A stretch of DNA of 64,000 bases from Myxococcales bacterium (GTDB lineage: Bacteria; Myxococcota_A; Polyangia; Polyangiales; Polyangiaceae). Where the stretch lies: the NCBI GenBank assembly GCA_947473045.1, contig CANJCO010000016.1, forward strand, positions 24,188 through 88,187, in the 5' to 3' direction. The notes under the pieces are model-generated. The model did no database searches. It was not told the origin of the DNA and saw nothing but the letters and a program-made list of their open reading frames with translations. This document shows, one piece after another, positions 44,251-52,590 of this stretch; position 1 is the stretch's first letter, and each line of letters starts with the position of its first letter. A program made the translations under genes and the position numbers.

Positions 44251-45516
44251 ATGAAGCAAACTGTCTTGAAAAAAGTATGCGGTCCCCTCGCTGGCCTCGT
44301 GCTCGCGATCCCCGTCCTCGCCCAGTGCGGCGCGATGTCCGGTGGCCTGCCCGGGCTCGACCAGCTGCCGAAGGGCGCCAAATGCCCTGACATGACGAGC
44401 GTCGAAGCCATCGAGTCGTTCGATTGGGCTGCGAACTACAAAGTCGCCGCCGATGCCAGCGCGAAGCTCAGCGGCGGCGTCGCGGCGGCGGTCGAGTTGC
44501 AGCAGATTGGCGCTCAAATCGACGCCGACCTCGTCAGCGGCTGCGGCGGCCTCGCCCACGACCTGGGCGCGGCCGGAGACTTCAAGAACGGCGAAGACGC
44601 GTGCAAAGCAGCTGCGGCAGCCGTGGGCGACGTAAAAGCGAAGCTCGGCGCCAAGCTCAAGCTCGAGCTCGATGTCGCTGCCCCGAAGTGCGCCGCCGAT
44701 CTCGAGGTCGTCACCGATTGCGCCGCGAAGTGCGACGCGACCGTGCAGCCCGGAAGCGTCAAGGCGGAGTGCGAGCCAGGCAAGCTTCAGGGCGAGTGCT
44801 CGGCGCAGTGCGAGGGCAGCTGCGATGTGCAGGCGGGCGCCAGGTGCTCCGGCGAATGCTCGGGCAAATGCGACGCGCAAGTCTCCGGGCGCTGCGGCGG
44901 GACCTGCGATGGCAAGTGCGACGGCAAGGCCGGAAAGACCAGCTGCGCGGGCAAGTGCGAAGGCAAGTGCGACGGCGAAATCTCGGGCAGCTGCTCGGGT
45001 CAGTGCTCCGGTAGCTGCAAGCTCAAGGCGAAGGCCTCGTGCTCTGGCACGTGCACTGGCGGCTGCAGCGTCGAGATGAAAGCGCCCCGCTGCGCCGGCA
45101 CCATTACGCCCCCCAAGATGACGGCCGAATGCAGCGCGCATTGCACGGCCAAGGCAGAGACGAAGGTTCAGTGCACTCCCGGTCACGTCGTCGTTCGCCT
45201 TGACGGCGGCGTCGACGCTGCGCTCCAGACGAAGCTCCGCGCGGCGCTCGAGAAGAACTTGCCGCTCATCGTCAAGGTCGCTCAGGGCACCGGCGAGCGC
45301 GCGAAGTTGCTCGCGGGCAACGTCAAGGTCGTGGTCGATGGCGCACAGGCGACAGTCTCGGGCTCGGCGGGCGAGCCTGTCGTGCGCGCGCAGCTGCTCG
45401 CGTGCGTAGGAGCCCCGTTCAAGGGCGCGCTCGAGGCGGCCGCCCACATTCCGACGAACGTCAGCGCGTCAGTCTCAGTGTCGGTCAGTGTGTCGGCGAG
45501 CGCCGGCACGAAGTAA
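44251..45516 (+). CDS. Cysteine-repeat lipoprotein
   Basis: Start ATG 44251 gives KQTVLKKVCGPLAGLVLAIPVLAQC, a signal peptide with lipobox. After a ~150-residue helical region (SVEAIESFDWAANYKVAADASAK and Ala/Lys-rich text) there is a run of six ~16-residue repeats of pattern C-x3-C-x3-C-x7. Examples are CSGECSGKCDAQVSGR, CAGKCEGKCDGEISGS and CSGTCTGGCSVEMKAPR. It ends with a domain (VVVRLDGGVDAALQTKLRAAL) and a Ser/Val tail. Cysteines may form disulfides or bind metal at the cell surface. Similar proteins are known to me from other myxobacteria without a function. Confidence 0.78.
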   Translation: MKQTVLKKVCGPLAGLVLAIPVLAQCGAMSGGLPGLDQLPKGAKCPDMTSVEAIESFDWAANYKVAADASAKLSGGVAAAVELQQIGAQIDADLVSGCGGLAHDLGAAGDFKNGEDACKAAAAAVGDVKAKLGAKLKLELDVAAPKCAADLEVVTDCAAKCDATVQPGSVKAECEPGKLQGECSAQCEGSCDVQAGARCSGECSGKCDAQVSGRCGGTCDGKCDGKAGKTSCAGKCEGKCDGEISGSCSGQCSGSCKLKAKASCSGTCTGGCSVEMKAPRCAGTITPPKMTAECSAHCTAKAETKVQCTPGHVVVRLDGGVDAALQTKLRAALEKNLPLIVKVAQGTGERAKLLAGNVKVVVDGAQATVSGSAGEPVVRAQLLACVGAPFKGALEAAAHIPTNVSASVSVSVSVSASAGTK

Positions 45517-45517
45517 C

Positions 45518-45538
45518 CCCGCGTCCTGCGCGCGGGGG
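45518..45538 (+). terminator. GC-rich hairpin after the cysteine-repeat gene
   Basis: CCCCGCG and CGCGGGG form a 7-bp stem one base after the TAA stop. No U-tract follows, so this is at best a weak terminator. The remaining bases up to 45838 hold no convincing gene. Confidence 0.4.
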
Positions 45539-45838
45539 CCCAGGTTGCTGCTGCAATCAGGCTCCCGCGCTCAGTTCGGACGGTCAGGCTTTGAGCTGAC
45601 GAATCGCTCCTGCCCAGCCCTCGACGTGGCCCCGTCCTCGACGTGTTCGGCGCGCACGGGGGCGTCGTGATCGGCTTGCGACCGGCCGATCCTCCCCGCT
45701 CGAACCATGCTAAAAAATCGGCCGCGCCGCCGCATCTTTTCGAAGCCTTGGGTCGTCGTAAGCTCACGAGACCATGAACATGCCGCCGACAGCCACCAAG
45801 CGCCTTATTTCGCACGACACGAAATGGAGATGCCCCTC

Positions 45839-46255
45839 ATGACCCACGCAAAGGGTTTGGGAACCCCCGAAAGTCCCTGGGAGTTGAAGACGCCCCCGGG
45901 TACCGCAGATTACCAGGCTTACAAAGACGACAAGGCCGACCCCCCCGCGCTCGTCGTGCAAGTCGGCAAGACCCAGCTCAGGTATCAGCTGCGCTGCATT
46001 TCGGACCTGCACGCCATGTTGAAGAAGCACGCCGACTGGATGATTCTCGGCAGCGCCGACGAGCAGAAGCCCGCCGCGGAGGGCACGATCGAAGCCTGGG
46101 GCCGTTCGTCTGCGAACCCCGTCAAGGGTTGGTACGGTCTAAAAAAGGGCCTGCGCGGTCGCTTCGGCATGTACGTCCCCCCAGTCCTCGAAGTGCTCGG
46201 GCTCGCGGAGCTCGAACACAACCCGAAGAACAACCGCATGCGCGCGATCGGCTAA
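45839..46255 (+). CDS. Conserved hypothetical protein (DUF6855-like)
   Basis: The ATG at 45839 is nine bases after GGAG (45826-45829); in-frame ATGs at 45824 and 45830 also exist. The 138-residue protein contains LGTPESPWELKTPPGTADYQ, YQLRCISDLHAMLKKHADWM, LGSADEQKPA, EGTIEAWGRSSANPVKGWYG and GRFGMYVPPVLEVLGLAELEHN. I recall this as a conserved bacterial family of unknown function, possibly DUF6855; the name is uncertain. It is soluble and cytoplasmic, with no obvious operon partner. Confidence 0.75.
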   Translation: MTHAKGLGTPESPWELKTPPGTADYQAYKDDKADPPALVVQVGKTQLRYQLRCISDLHAMLKKHADWMILGSADEQKPAAEGTIEAWGRSSANPVKGWYGLKKGLRGRFGMYVPPVLEVLGLAELEHNPKNNRMRAIG

Positions 46256-46447
46256 CCACAAGCACGGCGTGCGGGCGCCCGAAGACGGCTGGAGGCGAGC
46301 GCTGAAACGAATGACGCGAGGCAAATGCGGCGAACCTTGTGCCGCCTGCCCTCAACCTTGACGTGTCGTCGAATCGCCACGCGATCGCGCCGTGCGCGAA
46401 CCTCGTCCTTGCGGCTTCTGATAGGCTCGCGCGACGAGGAGCTATCG

Positions 46448-47431
46448 ATGTCCGACGTCACGTTTCGCTACGCGCGCACGCTCCCCATCGAGCGCTCGCG
46501 CGCGTTTTTGATGTTCACCGATCCGCGCCACATCGACGCATCGTCGTCGCCGCCGGGGGGCTCGTTCGAGTCGCTCAGCTTCGATCTGCTCGCGTCTGGC
46601 CGGCATCACTATCGCTCGCGGGACGCAGACGCCCGCGACAGCTGGGGCCTGCGCGTGTTCACGGCCATCGAGCCGGGGCGGAGTCTCACGTGGCAACAGT
46701 CGTTTTCCGACGCTTCGGGCGCGGTCGCGCGTCATCCGATGGCGCCTGCGTTTCCGCTCGTCGTTCGCTCGACGCTCACCTTCGACGACGCCCCCGGCGC
46801 GCCCGGATCGACGACGCTCTCGCTTACGTGGGAGCCCGATGGCGGGAGTGAAGCGGAGCGCGCGTTCTTCGCGTCGATTCACGACGGCATGCGCGCGGGC
46901 TGGGACGCGATCTTCATTCAGTTTGAGCGCTACGCGATCGCGATGACCGCGGCGACGCCGAGCCCCAGGGTTCGCACGTGCCTGTGGTTCGACGGCAATG
47001 CCGACGAGGCGGCGGAGCTCTACGTGTCGCTGCTGCCGGGCAGCGCGGTCGATCGCGTGCATCGCCCCGCCCCCGGCGCACCCGCCTTCATGGTCGAGTT
47101 CACGCTCGCTGGCGCGCCGTTCATGCTCCTGAACGGCGGCCCGCACTACAAGCTGTCTCCGGCCGCGTCGATCTCCGTCTCGACGCGCGGGCAGGACGAG
47201 ACCGATCGGCTGTGGGCGGCGCTGGTTGAAGGCGGCGGACACGAGGGCCAGTGCGGGTGGCTCGTCGATCGCTTCGGCGTGTCGTGGCAGATCGTCCCCG
47301 ACGCGCTGCCCAGGCTCCTCGGCGCGCCCGATCGCAGCGCCGCCGGGCGCGTGCAGGCCGCGATGATGGGCATGCGCAAGCTTGTGATCGCCGGGCTCGA
47401 AGCTGCGTATCGAGGCGACGCTACGGCATAG
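46448..47431 (+). CDS. Fusion of an SRPBCC (AHSA1-like) domain and a VOC/PhnB domain
   Basis: Start ATG 46448 follows GAGGAG by seven bases. Residues 1-165 are an SRPBCC/AHSA1-type domain (VTFRYARTLPIERSRAFLMFTDPRHI, RSLTWQQSF, STTLSLTWEP). Residues of about 175-327 are a PhnB-like VOC domain (VRTCLWFDGNADEAAELYVSLLPGS, FMLLNGGPHYKLSPAASI, DRLWAALVEGGGHEGQCGWLVDRFGVSWQIVPDALP). Both domains usually occur as separate proteins, often neighbours in operons with RNA polymerase sigma factors. The fused form suggests that they act on the same small hydrophobic ligand. Cytoplasmic. Confidence 0.85.
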   Translation: MSDVTFRYARTLPIERSRAFLMFTDPRHIDASSSPPGGSFESLSFDLLASGRHHYRSRDADARDSWGLRVFTAIEPGRSLTWQQSFSDASGAVARHPMAPAFPLVVRSTLTFDDAPGAPGSTTLSLTWEPDGGSEAERAFFASIHDGMRAGWDAIFIQFERYAIAMTAATPSPRVRTCLWFDGNADEAAELYVSLLPGSAVDRVHRPAPGAPAFMVEFTLAGAPFMLLNGGPHYKLSPAASISVSTRGQDETDRLWAALVEGGGHEGQCGWLVDRFGVSWQIVPDALPRLLGAPDRSAAGRVQAAMMGMRKLVIAGLEAAYRGDATA

Positions 47432-47574
47432 GTTCGGGCGGCGCGCAGGGCTCCGCTCACGCGCGCGCGCGGCGCCGCCCCTTGCCGTCGCGGCAGCGGG
47501 CTTCATGGATGCGCGATCGCCCTTTTGCGTCGCCGTGTCACTACGATCGCCCTCAAAATTGCCGGGAACAATTC

Positions 47575-47590
47575 TGTACCGAAAGGTATG
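47575..47590. promoter_or_regulatory. Probable TetR-type operator, imperfect copy
   Basis: TGTACC-GAAA-GGTATG is an imperfect version of the perfect operator 47 bp downstream. Its place upstream of the tetR-family gene suggests a second, weaker binding site. Confidence 0.5.
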
Positions 47591-47618
47591 GTAATTGCGC
47601 TGACGCCGTCGCGCGATA

Positions 47619-47640
47619 AACTGTACCGACTGGTACAGTT
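47619..47640. promoter_or_regulatory. Probable TetR-type operator, perfect palindrome
   Basis: AACTGTACC-GACT-GGTACAGTT has perfect 9-bp arms and lies 28 bases before the TetR-family start codon, a typical autoregulation position. The TGTACC half-site recurs at 47575. Confidence 0.7.
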
Positions 47641-47667
47641 ACGTTCAGGCGCAAGGAAGGGCAGGCG

Positions 47668-48267
47668 ATGACGCGCGGCAGACCGAGGAGCTTCGATCCC
47701 GACGTGGCCCTGCAGGCCGCGATGCTCGTGTTCTGGCGCGACGGCTTTCGCGCGGCGTCGATGGCAGCGCTGACGGCCGCGATGGGGATCAACAAGCCCA
47801 GCCTGTACGCCGCCTTTGGCGACAAAGAGCAGCTGTATCAGAAGGCGCTCGCCCGCTACGCTGCGCGCCACGGCATGGCGCACTACCGCGCGCTGCACGA
47901 GCAAAAGGACGCGCGCCGCGCAGTCGAGGCGTGCCTGCGCTCGCGGGTCGACGACCAGACTGATCCAGCGCGCCCGAGGGGTTGCTTCGAGGTCGTCGGG
48001 AGCGCCGACTGCGGGACGCCCGGCATGCCGCAGTCGGTGGACGACGCGCTGCGCGGGGCGGTCCGGGCGCAAGCTGCGATGTTCGAGGCGAGGCTCAAGC
48101 GCGCAGTCGCGCTCGGTCAGCTGCCGCCGGAGACTGACTACCGCGCGCTCGGGGTCTACTTCGCGACGGTAGCCTCCGGGCTCGCCGTCCAGGCGCGCGC
48201 CGGCGCGAGCCGCAAGAGCCTGATGGCCGTCGTCGACTCCGCGATGGCCGCCTGGCCGGCGAGATGA
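47668..48267 (+). CDS. TetR-family transcriptional regulator
   Basis: The 199-residue protein opens RGRPRSFDPDVALQAAMLVFWRDGFRAASMAALTAAMGINKPSLYAAFGDKEQLY, read as consecutive segments of the TetR HTH with its GRPR lead and recognition helix KPSLYAAF. The C-terminal domain, with LRSRVDDQ, PARPRGCFEVV and an AVALGQLP stretch, resembles the AcrR/TetR_C_16-like ligand domains. Two TGTACC palindromes upstream suggest that it represses its own promoter. No divergently transcribed target is adjacent, so further targets must be elsewhere. The ligand is unknown. Confidence 0.9.
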   Translation: MTRGRPRSFDPDVALQAAMLVFWRDGFRAASMAALTAAMGINKPSLYAAFGDKEQLYQKALARYAARHGMAHYRALHEQKDARRAVEACLRSRVDDQTDPARPRGCFEVVGSADCGTPGMPQSVDDALRGAVRAQAAMFEARLKRAVALGQLPPETDYRALGVYFATVASGLAVQARAGASRKSLMAVVDSAMAAWPAR

Positions 48268-48401
48268 TCGGGCCGCCCTCGGCGCACACCGCCAAACTCG
48301 CGCCAGGATGCGGCAGGTTCACCGATCTCGCGGGCGACGCGATGCCTGATACGGTCTAAGCGCACCCCACAGCGCGCATCGAAAACCCAACGGAGCCATC
48401 G

Positions 48402-48941
48402 ATGAATCGATACGCACTCACGACGCTGCTCCTTGTCGCACTGCCTGTCGCGATCAGGGGGCTCGCGGCGTGCGGCAGCGACGAGCGCGCGGGCGATCCG
48501 GCCGACGCTGCCTCGGACGTGCGCACGATAAAGAAGGACGGGGCCGCCTCCGACGCCGACATCTCGTTCGCGTGGGATGGCGAATCGCCCGACGTGAGCC
48601 TGGCGCCTCCGAACGACGGCGCAGTGATCACCCCCGCGCAAGGGAGCGCGTGCGTGCCGCCGTGCGATCCGAGCGAGTGGTGCTACGTGGCCTTCGGGGG
48701 AGCAGGAGGCTTGCCGATGTTCCCTGACGCCGGCCCGGGCGACGCAGCACCGGGCGACGCAGCCGCCGACGCTTCGCGCTCCGCGGGGTGCCACGCCTTG
48801 CCGTCGCAGTGCCTGCCGGCGGGAGACTGCGCGTGCATCGAAAACGTAGTCGCGCCGTTCTGCGTCGGACCATCGGTGCTCTCCTGCGCTCGGCACGATG
48901 CTGGCTACGCGCGCGTTGCGTGCATCTTCCCCTCACCTTGA
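48402..48941 (+). CDS. Hypothetical Cys-containing lipoprotein
   Basis: The ATG at 48402 starts a signal peptide NRYALTTLLLVALPVAIRGLAAC with a lipobox. The following ~60 residues are Asp/Ala/Ser-rich. The C-terminal part has ACVPPCDPSEWCYVAFGG, GCHALPSQCLPAGDCACIEN and FCVGPSVLSC, which would form several disulfides outside the cytoplasm. Such cysteine clusters are common in myxobacterial surface lipoproteins, but no family is recognised. Confidence 0.7.
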   Translation: MNRYALTTLLLVALPVAIRGLAACGSDERAGDPADAASDVRTIKKDGAASDADISFAWDGESPDVSLAPPNDGAVITPAQGSACVPPCDPSEWCYVAFGGAGGLPMFPDAGPGDAAPGDAAADASRSAGCHALPSQCLPAGDCACIENVVAPFCVGPSVLSCARHDAGYARVACIFPSP

Positions 48942-48996
48942 AGCGTCGGCGAAATCAGCAGCGGGTCGCGATCGCGGCCGCGGGGCCCGCGAAGCG

Positions 48997-49016
48997 AAAT
49001 TCGGAGCTCCGAATTT
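48997..49016. repeat. AATTCGGA-GC-TCCGAATT palindrome, copy 2
   Basis: AAATTCGGAG and its exact complement CTCCGAATTT make a perfect 20-bp palindrome. It is followed by a GC-rich GGGAGCGTAGCGCGACG segment. It lies between the ends of two convergent genes in an otherwise empty 173-bp gap. Confidence 0.85.
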
Positions 49017-49114
49017 TCGAGCCTCGCGTCGCTTCCCCCGCGTACCAGACGCGCTTCGGGGCGCGGTTCGCGGGAGCGTAGCGCGACGTTTCGGCACGAG
49101 GTGCCCGTCAGCCC

Positions 49115-49528
49115 TCACGACGCCACGTCGGCGAGGACGCGCTCGAGTCGCGCGCCGACTTCGCGCGCCACGTCGGTTAGAGCGCCAGCTTCGCCGCTCG
49201 CGCCGAGCGTCTGCATCGGATCGACGGCGCCAATCACAGCGGTGCCGTGGTCGCTCTCGTAGATCACCACGTTACAGGGCAGGAGCACCCCGACGCGCGG
49301 GTCTATCTGCAACGCCGCGTGCGCCAGCGACGGGTTGCAGGCCCCCACGATGCGGTAGCGGCGAAACTCGGCGCCGAGCTTCGCCTTGAGCGTCGCCTGC
49401 ATGTCGATCTCGGTGATGATCCCGAAGCCCTCCTTCTTCAGCGCCTCGGGGAGACGCGAGAGCGCGTCGTCGTAGCTCATCGACAAATCCCTCCACGACC
49501 CTCGCGCGAGATGGATTGAAGTCGTCAT
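49115..49528 (-). CDS. DUF302 family protein
   Basis: Start ATG 49528 has AGGTGA upstream. The 137-residue protein has the DUF302 signature: MSYDDALSRLPEALKKEGFGIITEIDMQ, GACNPSLAHAAL, VGVLLPCNVVIYESD and VGAVDPMQTLG. The conserved Cys residues and Asn-Pro pair are the family's usual landmarks. Function is unknown, though DUF302 genes often occur near thiol or metal resistance genes. It is divergent from the small Cys-rich gene and the ArsA fusion gene across ~480 bp. Confidence 0.88.
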   Translation of the reverse strand: MTTSIHLARGSWRDLSMSYDDALSRLPEALKKEGFGIITEIDMQATLKAKLGAEFRRYRIVGACNPSLAHAALQIDPRVGVLLPCNVVIYESDHGTAVIGAVDPMQTLGASGEAGALTDVAREVGARLERVLADVAS

Positions 49529-49537
49529 GTGGGTCAC

Positions 49538-50011
49538 CTGCTTGTTGAGAGAAAATGGAGTCGGTACGGACTCACTGGGCGCGCGCGTTGCGCGGCGGCG
49601 GTCTGCGTGCGGGGCAGACTCAATCGGCTCCGCTTTGTATGTGCGAAGCCAGGCCGTGGCGTGGTTGGTGCAGCATGCGCTCGCAAGACTGCGAGCTTCG
49701 TCTTTGGCGCCTTATTTTGTTTTGCGAATCCATCGGCAGATCGCTCAGTTCTGCTGCCCCGAGGCCTCGAGCGTCTCGAGTCGCGCCGCCGCAGCGTCCG
49801 CGCCGCCGCGCACGTCGTGCGCCACTTTCGCAGGCTTTGGCGCGTGGGCTCGGGCATGGCGTCAAGTCTCGCAATACGGGTGCCACGCTTGGCGCTGCGC
49901 GATTGACGAGCGATGTTGTCTCCGACGAGCCTGCCCGCGCGCCGCGAACCTCTCCGTTTTCGCAGCTCGCTTCGATCATCACGCAACCAGGTCATTTCAG
50001 GGAGTCCGATC
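49538..50011. other. Non-coding stretch upstream of the Cys-rich small gene
   Basis: Several frames are open here, but all have Arg/Ser/Ala-dominated compositions without a family pattern. No start with a ribosome site is convincing. The region contains AT-richer bases near 49710-49735 (CCTTATTTTGTTTTGCG), a plausible promoter location. No terminator or repeat was seen. Confidence 0.5.
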
Positions 50012-50188
50012 ATGTGCCGAAGAATTGAATGCGCCGACTGCAAGAAGCCCTCGTATGCCGGCTGCGGGATGCACATCGAGCAAGTGCTCGGCGACGTACC
50101 GCCCGAGCTCCGGTGCTCGTGCCGTGACAAGCCCAAGGACGCGGCCGGCGCTGACCGCTCGATTTTGCGTCGCCTTTTCGGAGGCTGA
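50012..50188 (+). CDS. Small Cys-rich conserved protein
   Basis: Start ATG 50012 follows GGGAG by eight bases. The 58-residue protein contains MCRRIECADCKKPSYAGCG, then MHIEQVLGDVP and RCSCRD. Cys2, Cys7, Cys10, Cys18, His21 and the later CSC could bind one or two metal ions. I recall closely similar short proteins of unknown function in many bacteria (start pattern MCR-C-x2-C-K and AGCG-H). It precedes the ArsA fusion gene by 77 bp on the same strand, so the two may be co-transcribed. Confidence 0.75.
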   Translation: MCRRIECADCKKPSYAGCGMHIEQVLGDVPPELRCSCRDKPKDAAGADRSILRRLFGG

Positions 50189-50265
50189 TCGCGCCGACCG
50201 GAAAAGGTGGCGCGGATGGCCCGCGGCGCGCACGACGTGAGCCCTATCAATTCAGGAGCAGCTTC

Positions 50266-52464
50266 ATGAGCGACTCGTGGGAAGCCGACGCAGCGAATCT
50301 TCGCGCGACCAGGCCCAGGCATATGCTGTTTGTCGGCGTCGCGAACGCTGCGCGCAGCCAAATGGCCGAGGGCATCGCGCGCGCCCTCGCACCGGTCGGG
50401 GTCGAGATCGCGTCGGCGGGTTCGGCTCCGTCGACGGTCAGTCCCCTCGCCATCAAGGTGATGTCCGAGATCGGCCTCGACATCTCGACGCACGCGCCCA
50501 AGCGCTTGGCCGATGTTGCGGTCGCCGACTTCGATCTCGTGGTGACACTTGGTTCTGGGCAAGTGTGCCCTCCCTTGCTTGCCCACACGACGCTGCTTGA
50601 CTGGGGCCTCCCGGATCCGGAAGCCGCTCCGGGCGACGAGGCGGCCAGGCTGACTGCGTTTCGCCGCGTCCGATGCGAGCTCAGTCGTCGCCTCGCTCGC
50701 GTATTCAGCCCCGGCTTCCTCGCCGAGCCGACTCGCTACTTGTTCTTCACTGGCAAGGGCGGGGTGGGGAAGACCTCCCTGTCGGCTGCGACCGCCGTCA
50801 GCCTCGCCGACCAGGGGGAGCGCGTCTTGCTGGTCAGCACCGACGCGGCGTCGAACCTCGACGAGATCCTCGGGGTGGAGCTGTGTAGCAGCCCGGTGCC
50901 CGTGCCAGGAGTCACAGGGCTTTCAGTACTTAATGTCGACCCGGACGCCGCCGCCGAGGGCTACCGCCTTCGGGTGCTCGCCCAGCTCGGCGATGGGGTC
51001 ACGAACGAAGCGCGCGCGACCGTTCGGGAGCAGCTCTCCGGCGCGTGCACTACGGAAATCGCCGCCTTCGACGAGTTCGCGAGCCTCCTCGCCGATGCTC
51101 CGGCGGAGTACGATCACGTCGTCTTCGACACCGCCCCGACGGGTCACACGCTGCGTCTGCTCAGCCTGCCGAAGGCTTGGACGAGCTTTCTCGAGGGCAA
51201 CGACCGGGGCGCATCATGCCTTGGGCCCCATTCCGGTCTGAAGATGCAGGAGGCGCGCTTCGGGAGGGCGCTCGCAGCGCTCGCCGACCCGGTCCGCACC
51301 ACGGTGGTGCTCGTCACCACGCCCGACGAGCGGTCCATCCTCGAGGCTGCGCGCACTGCGCGTGAACTCGCGGCGCTCGGCATCGCGTCCCAGCGTTTGG
51401 CTATAAACGGGGTGTTTCGCGCGAGTGATCCAGCCGACGCAGTCGCGCTCGCCCTTGAGTCGCAGCAGCGAGCGGCGACGGGGCAGCTCCCCGAGGCGCT
51501 GCGAGCGCTCCCGCGCGATGACGTGCCGCTGAGACCGTTCGATGCCGTTGGCGTGCCCGCTGTACGTGCGCTGCTGCGCGAGGGGACCGCTCCTTCGCCG
51601 ACTCCCGTGGGCGCCGAAGGCGGCCAGCCGCGTATGGATCCGCTCGCCAGCCTCGTCGACGAACTGGCCAGTCAGCGGCGAGGGCTCGTCATGGTCATGG
51701 GCAAAGGCGGGGTAGGGAAGACGACGATCGCCGCAGCACTCGCGGTCGCTCTCACCCGGCGCGGTCTCGAGGTTCACCTCACCACGACGGATCCGGCCGC
51801 GCACTTGTTGGAGACGCTCTCGGGCGACGTGCCGGGCCTGCGCGTCAGCAGAATTGACCCCGCCGTCGAGACGCGCGCGTACGTCGAAAAGATCATGACG
51901 ACCAAAGGCCGCGCACTCGACGCCGAGGGGCAGGCGTTGTTGCGCGAGGATCTCCGCTCCCCCTGCACCGAAGAAGTGGCCGTGTTCCATGCTTTCGCGA
52001 AGGTGATCAGCGAGTCGCGCCGCCAGGTTGTGGTGCTCGATACGGCGCCGACCGGACACTCGCTTTTGCTCATGGATGCGACTGGCGCGTATCACCGCCA
52101 GGCGCTTCGTGACCTCGGGCCCGGGTTCAACCCGGCGCGGATGACCACGCCGCTGATGCGCCTTCAGGACCCTTTGCTGACCCATGTGGTCATCGTCACG
52201 CTCCCCGAGACGACGCCGGTGTCGCAGGCGGCGGCACTGCAGGAAGACTTGCGCCGCGCAAAGGTCGAGCCCTTCGCGTGGGTGGTCAACCGCAGCCTGT
52301 CCGCAGCGGGAGCACGAGATCCGCTGCTCGCCGCGAAGCTGCAGGGGGAGCGACGTCAGCTCGCGCGAATCGCAGGCGGCCTTGCCTCTCGCGTGTTCGT
52401 GGTGCCGTGGCTTTCTTCCCCGCCGGTCGGCGCCGATGCGCTCGGCGCCCTCGCAACAATGTGA
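50266..52464 (+). CDS. arsA: ArsC-like domain fused to a tandem ArsA arsenite-transport ATPase
   Basis: Residues 1-150 have the arsenate-reductase/low-molecular-weight phosphatase fold, but the P-loop nucleophile is Gly24 (FVGVANAARSQMAEG; normally C-x-N-x-x-R-S). The second redox Cys is Gly96 (TLGSGQVCP); Cys101 and the Asp in LPDPEAAPGD remain. Residues of about 155-460 and 470-730 are the two ArsA ATPase halves, with P-loops GKGGVGKT at 163-170 and 479-486. DTAPTGH switches occur in both. The three As(III)/Sb(III)-binding cysteines are conserved as Cys261, Cys318 and Cys567. ArsA drives ArsB for arsenite export, but no arsB, acr3 or arsR is in view. The reductase-like part is probably a non-catalytic sensor or regulator. 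Confidence 0.85.
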   Translation: MSDSWEADAANLRATRPRHMLFVGVANAARSQMAEGIARALAPVGVEIASAGSAPSTVSPLAIKVMSEIGLDISTHAPKRLADVAVADFDLVVTLGSGQVCPPLLAHTTLLDWGLPDPEAAPGDEAARLTAFRRVRCELSRRLARVFSPGFLAEPTRYLFFTGKGGVGKTSLSAATAVSLADQGERVLLVSTDAASNLDEILGVELCSSPVPVPGVTGLSVLNVDPDAAAEGYRLRVLAQLGDGVTNEARATVREQLSGACTTEIAAFDEFASLLADAPAEYDHVVFDTAPTGHTLRLLSLPKAWTSFLEGNDRGASCLGPHSGLKMQEARFGRALAALADPVRTTVVLVTTPDERSILEAARTARELAALGIASQRLAINGVFRASDPADAVALALESQQRAATGQLPEALRALPRDDVPLRPFDAVGVPAVRALLREGTAPSPTPVGAEGGQPRMDPLASLVDELASQRRGLVMVMGKGGVGKTTIAAALAVALTRRGLEVHLTTTDPAAHLLETLSGDVPGLRVSRIDPAVETRAYVEKIMTTKGRALDAEGQALLREDLRSPCTEEVAVFHAFAKVISESRRQVVVLDTAPTGHSLLLMDATGAYHRQALRDLGPGFNPARMTTPLMRLQDPLLTHVVIVTLPETTPVSQAAALQEDLRRAKVEPFAWVVNRSLSAAGARDPLLAAKLQGERRQLARIAGGLASRVFVVPWLSSPPVGADALGALATM

Positions 52465-52590
52465 ACGATCGCATCGTTCGCGGCCGCGCGGCCGCGCCCC
52501 CCCGCACTGGCCCGGCCTCGCGACCCGGCGCGCGTGCTGCCCGGATGGCTTGCCTTGCGCGGGGCAGGCGAAATAGACCAAAGTCCAACC

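Noticed and set aside
49527..50240. Plus-strand frame of 237 codons upstream of the ArsA fusion
   Set aside because: Ser/Ala/Arg/Cys-biased without motifs. It conflicts with the small Cys-rich gene, which has a good ribosome site.
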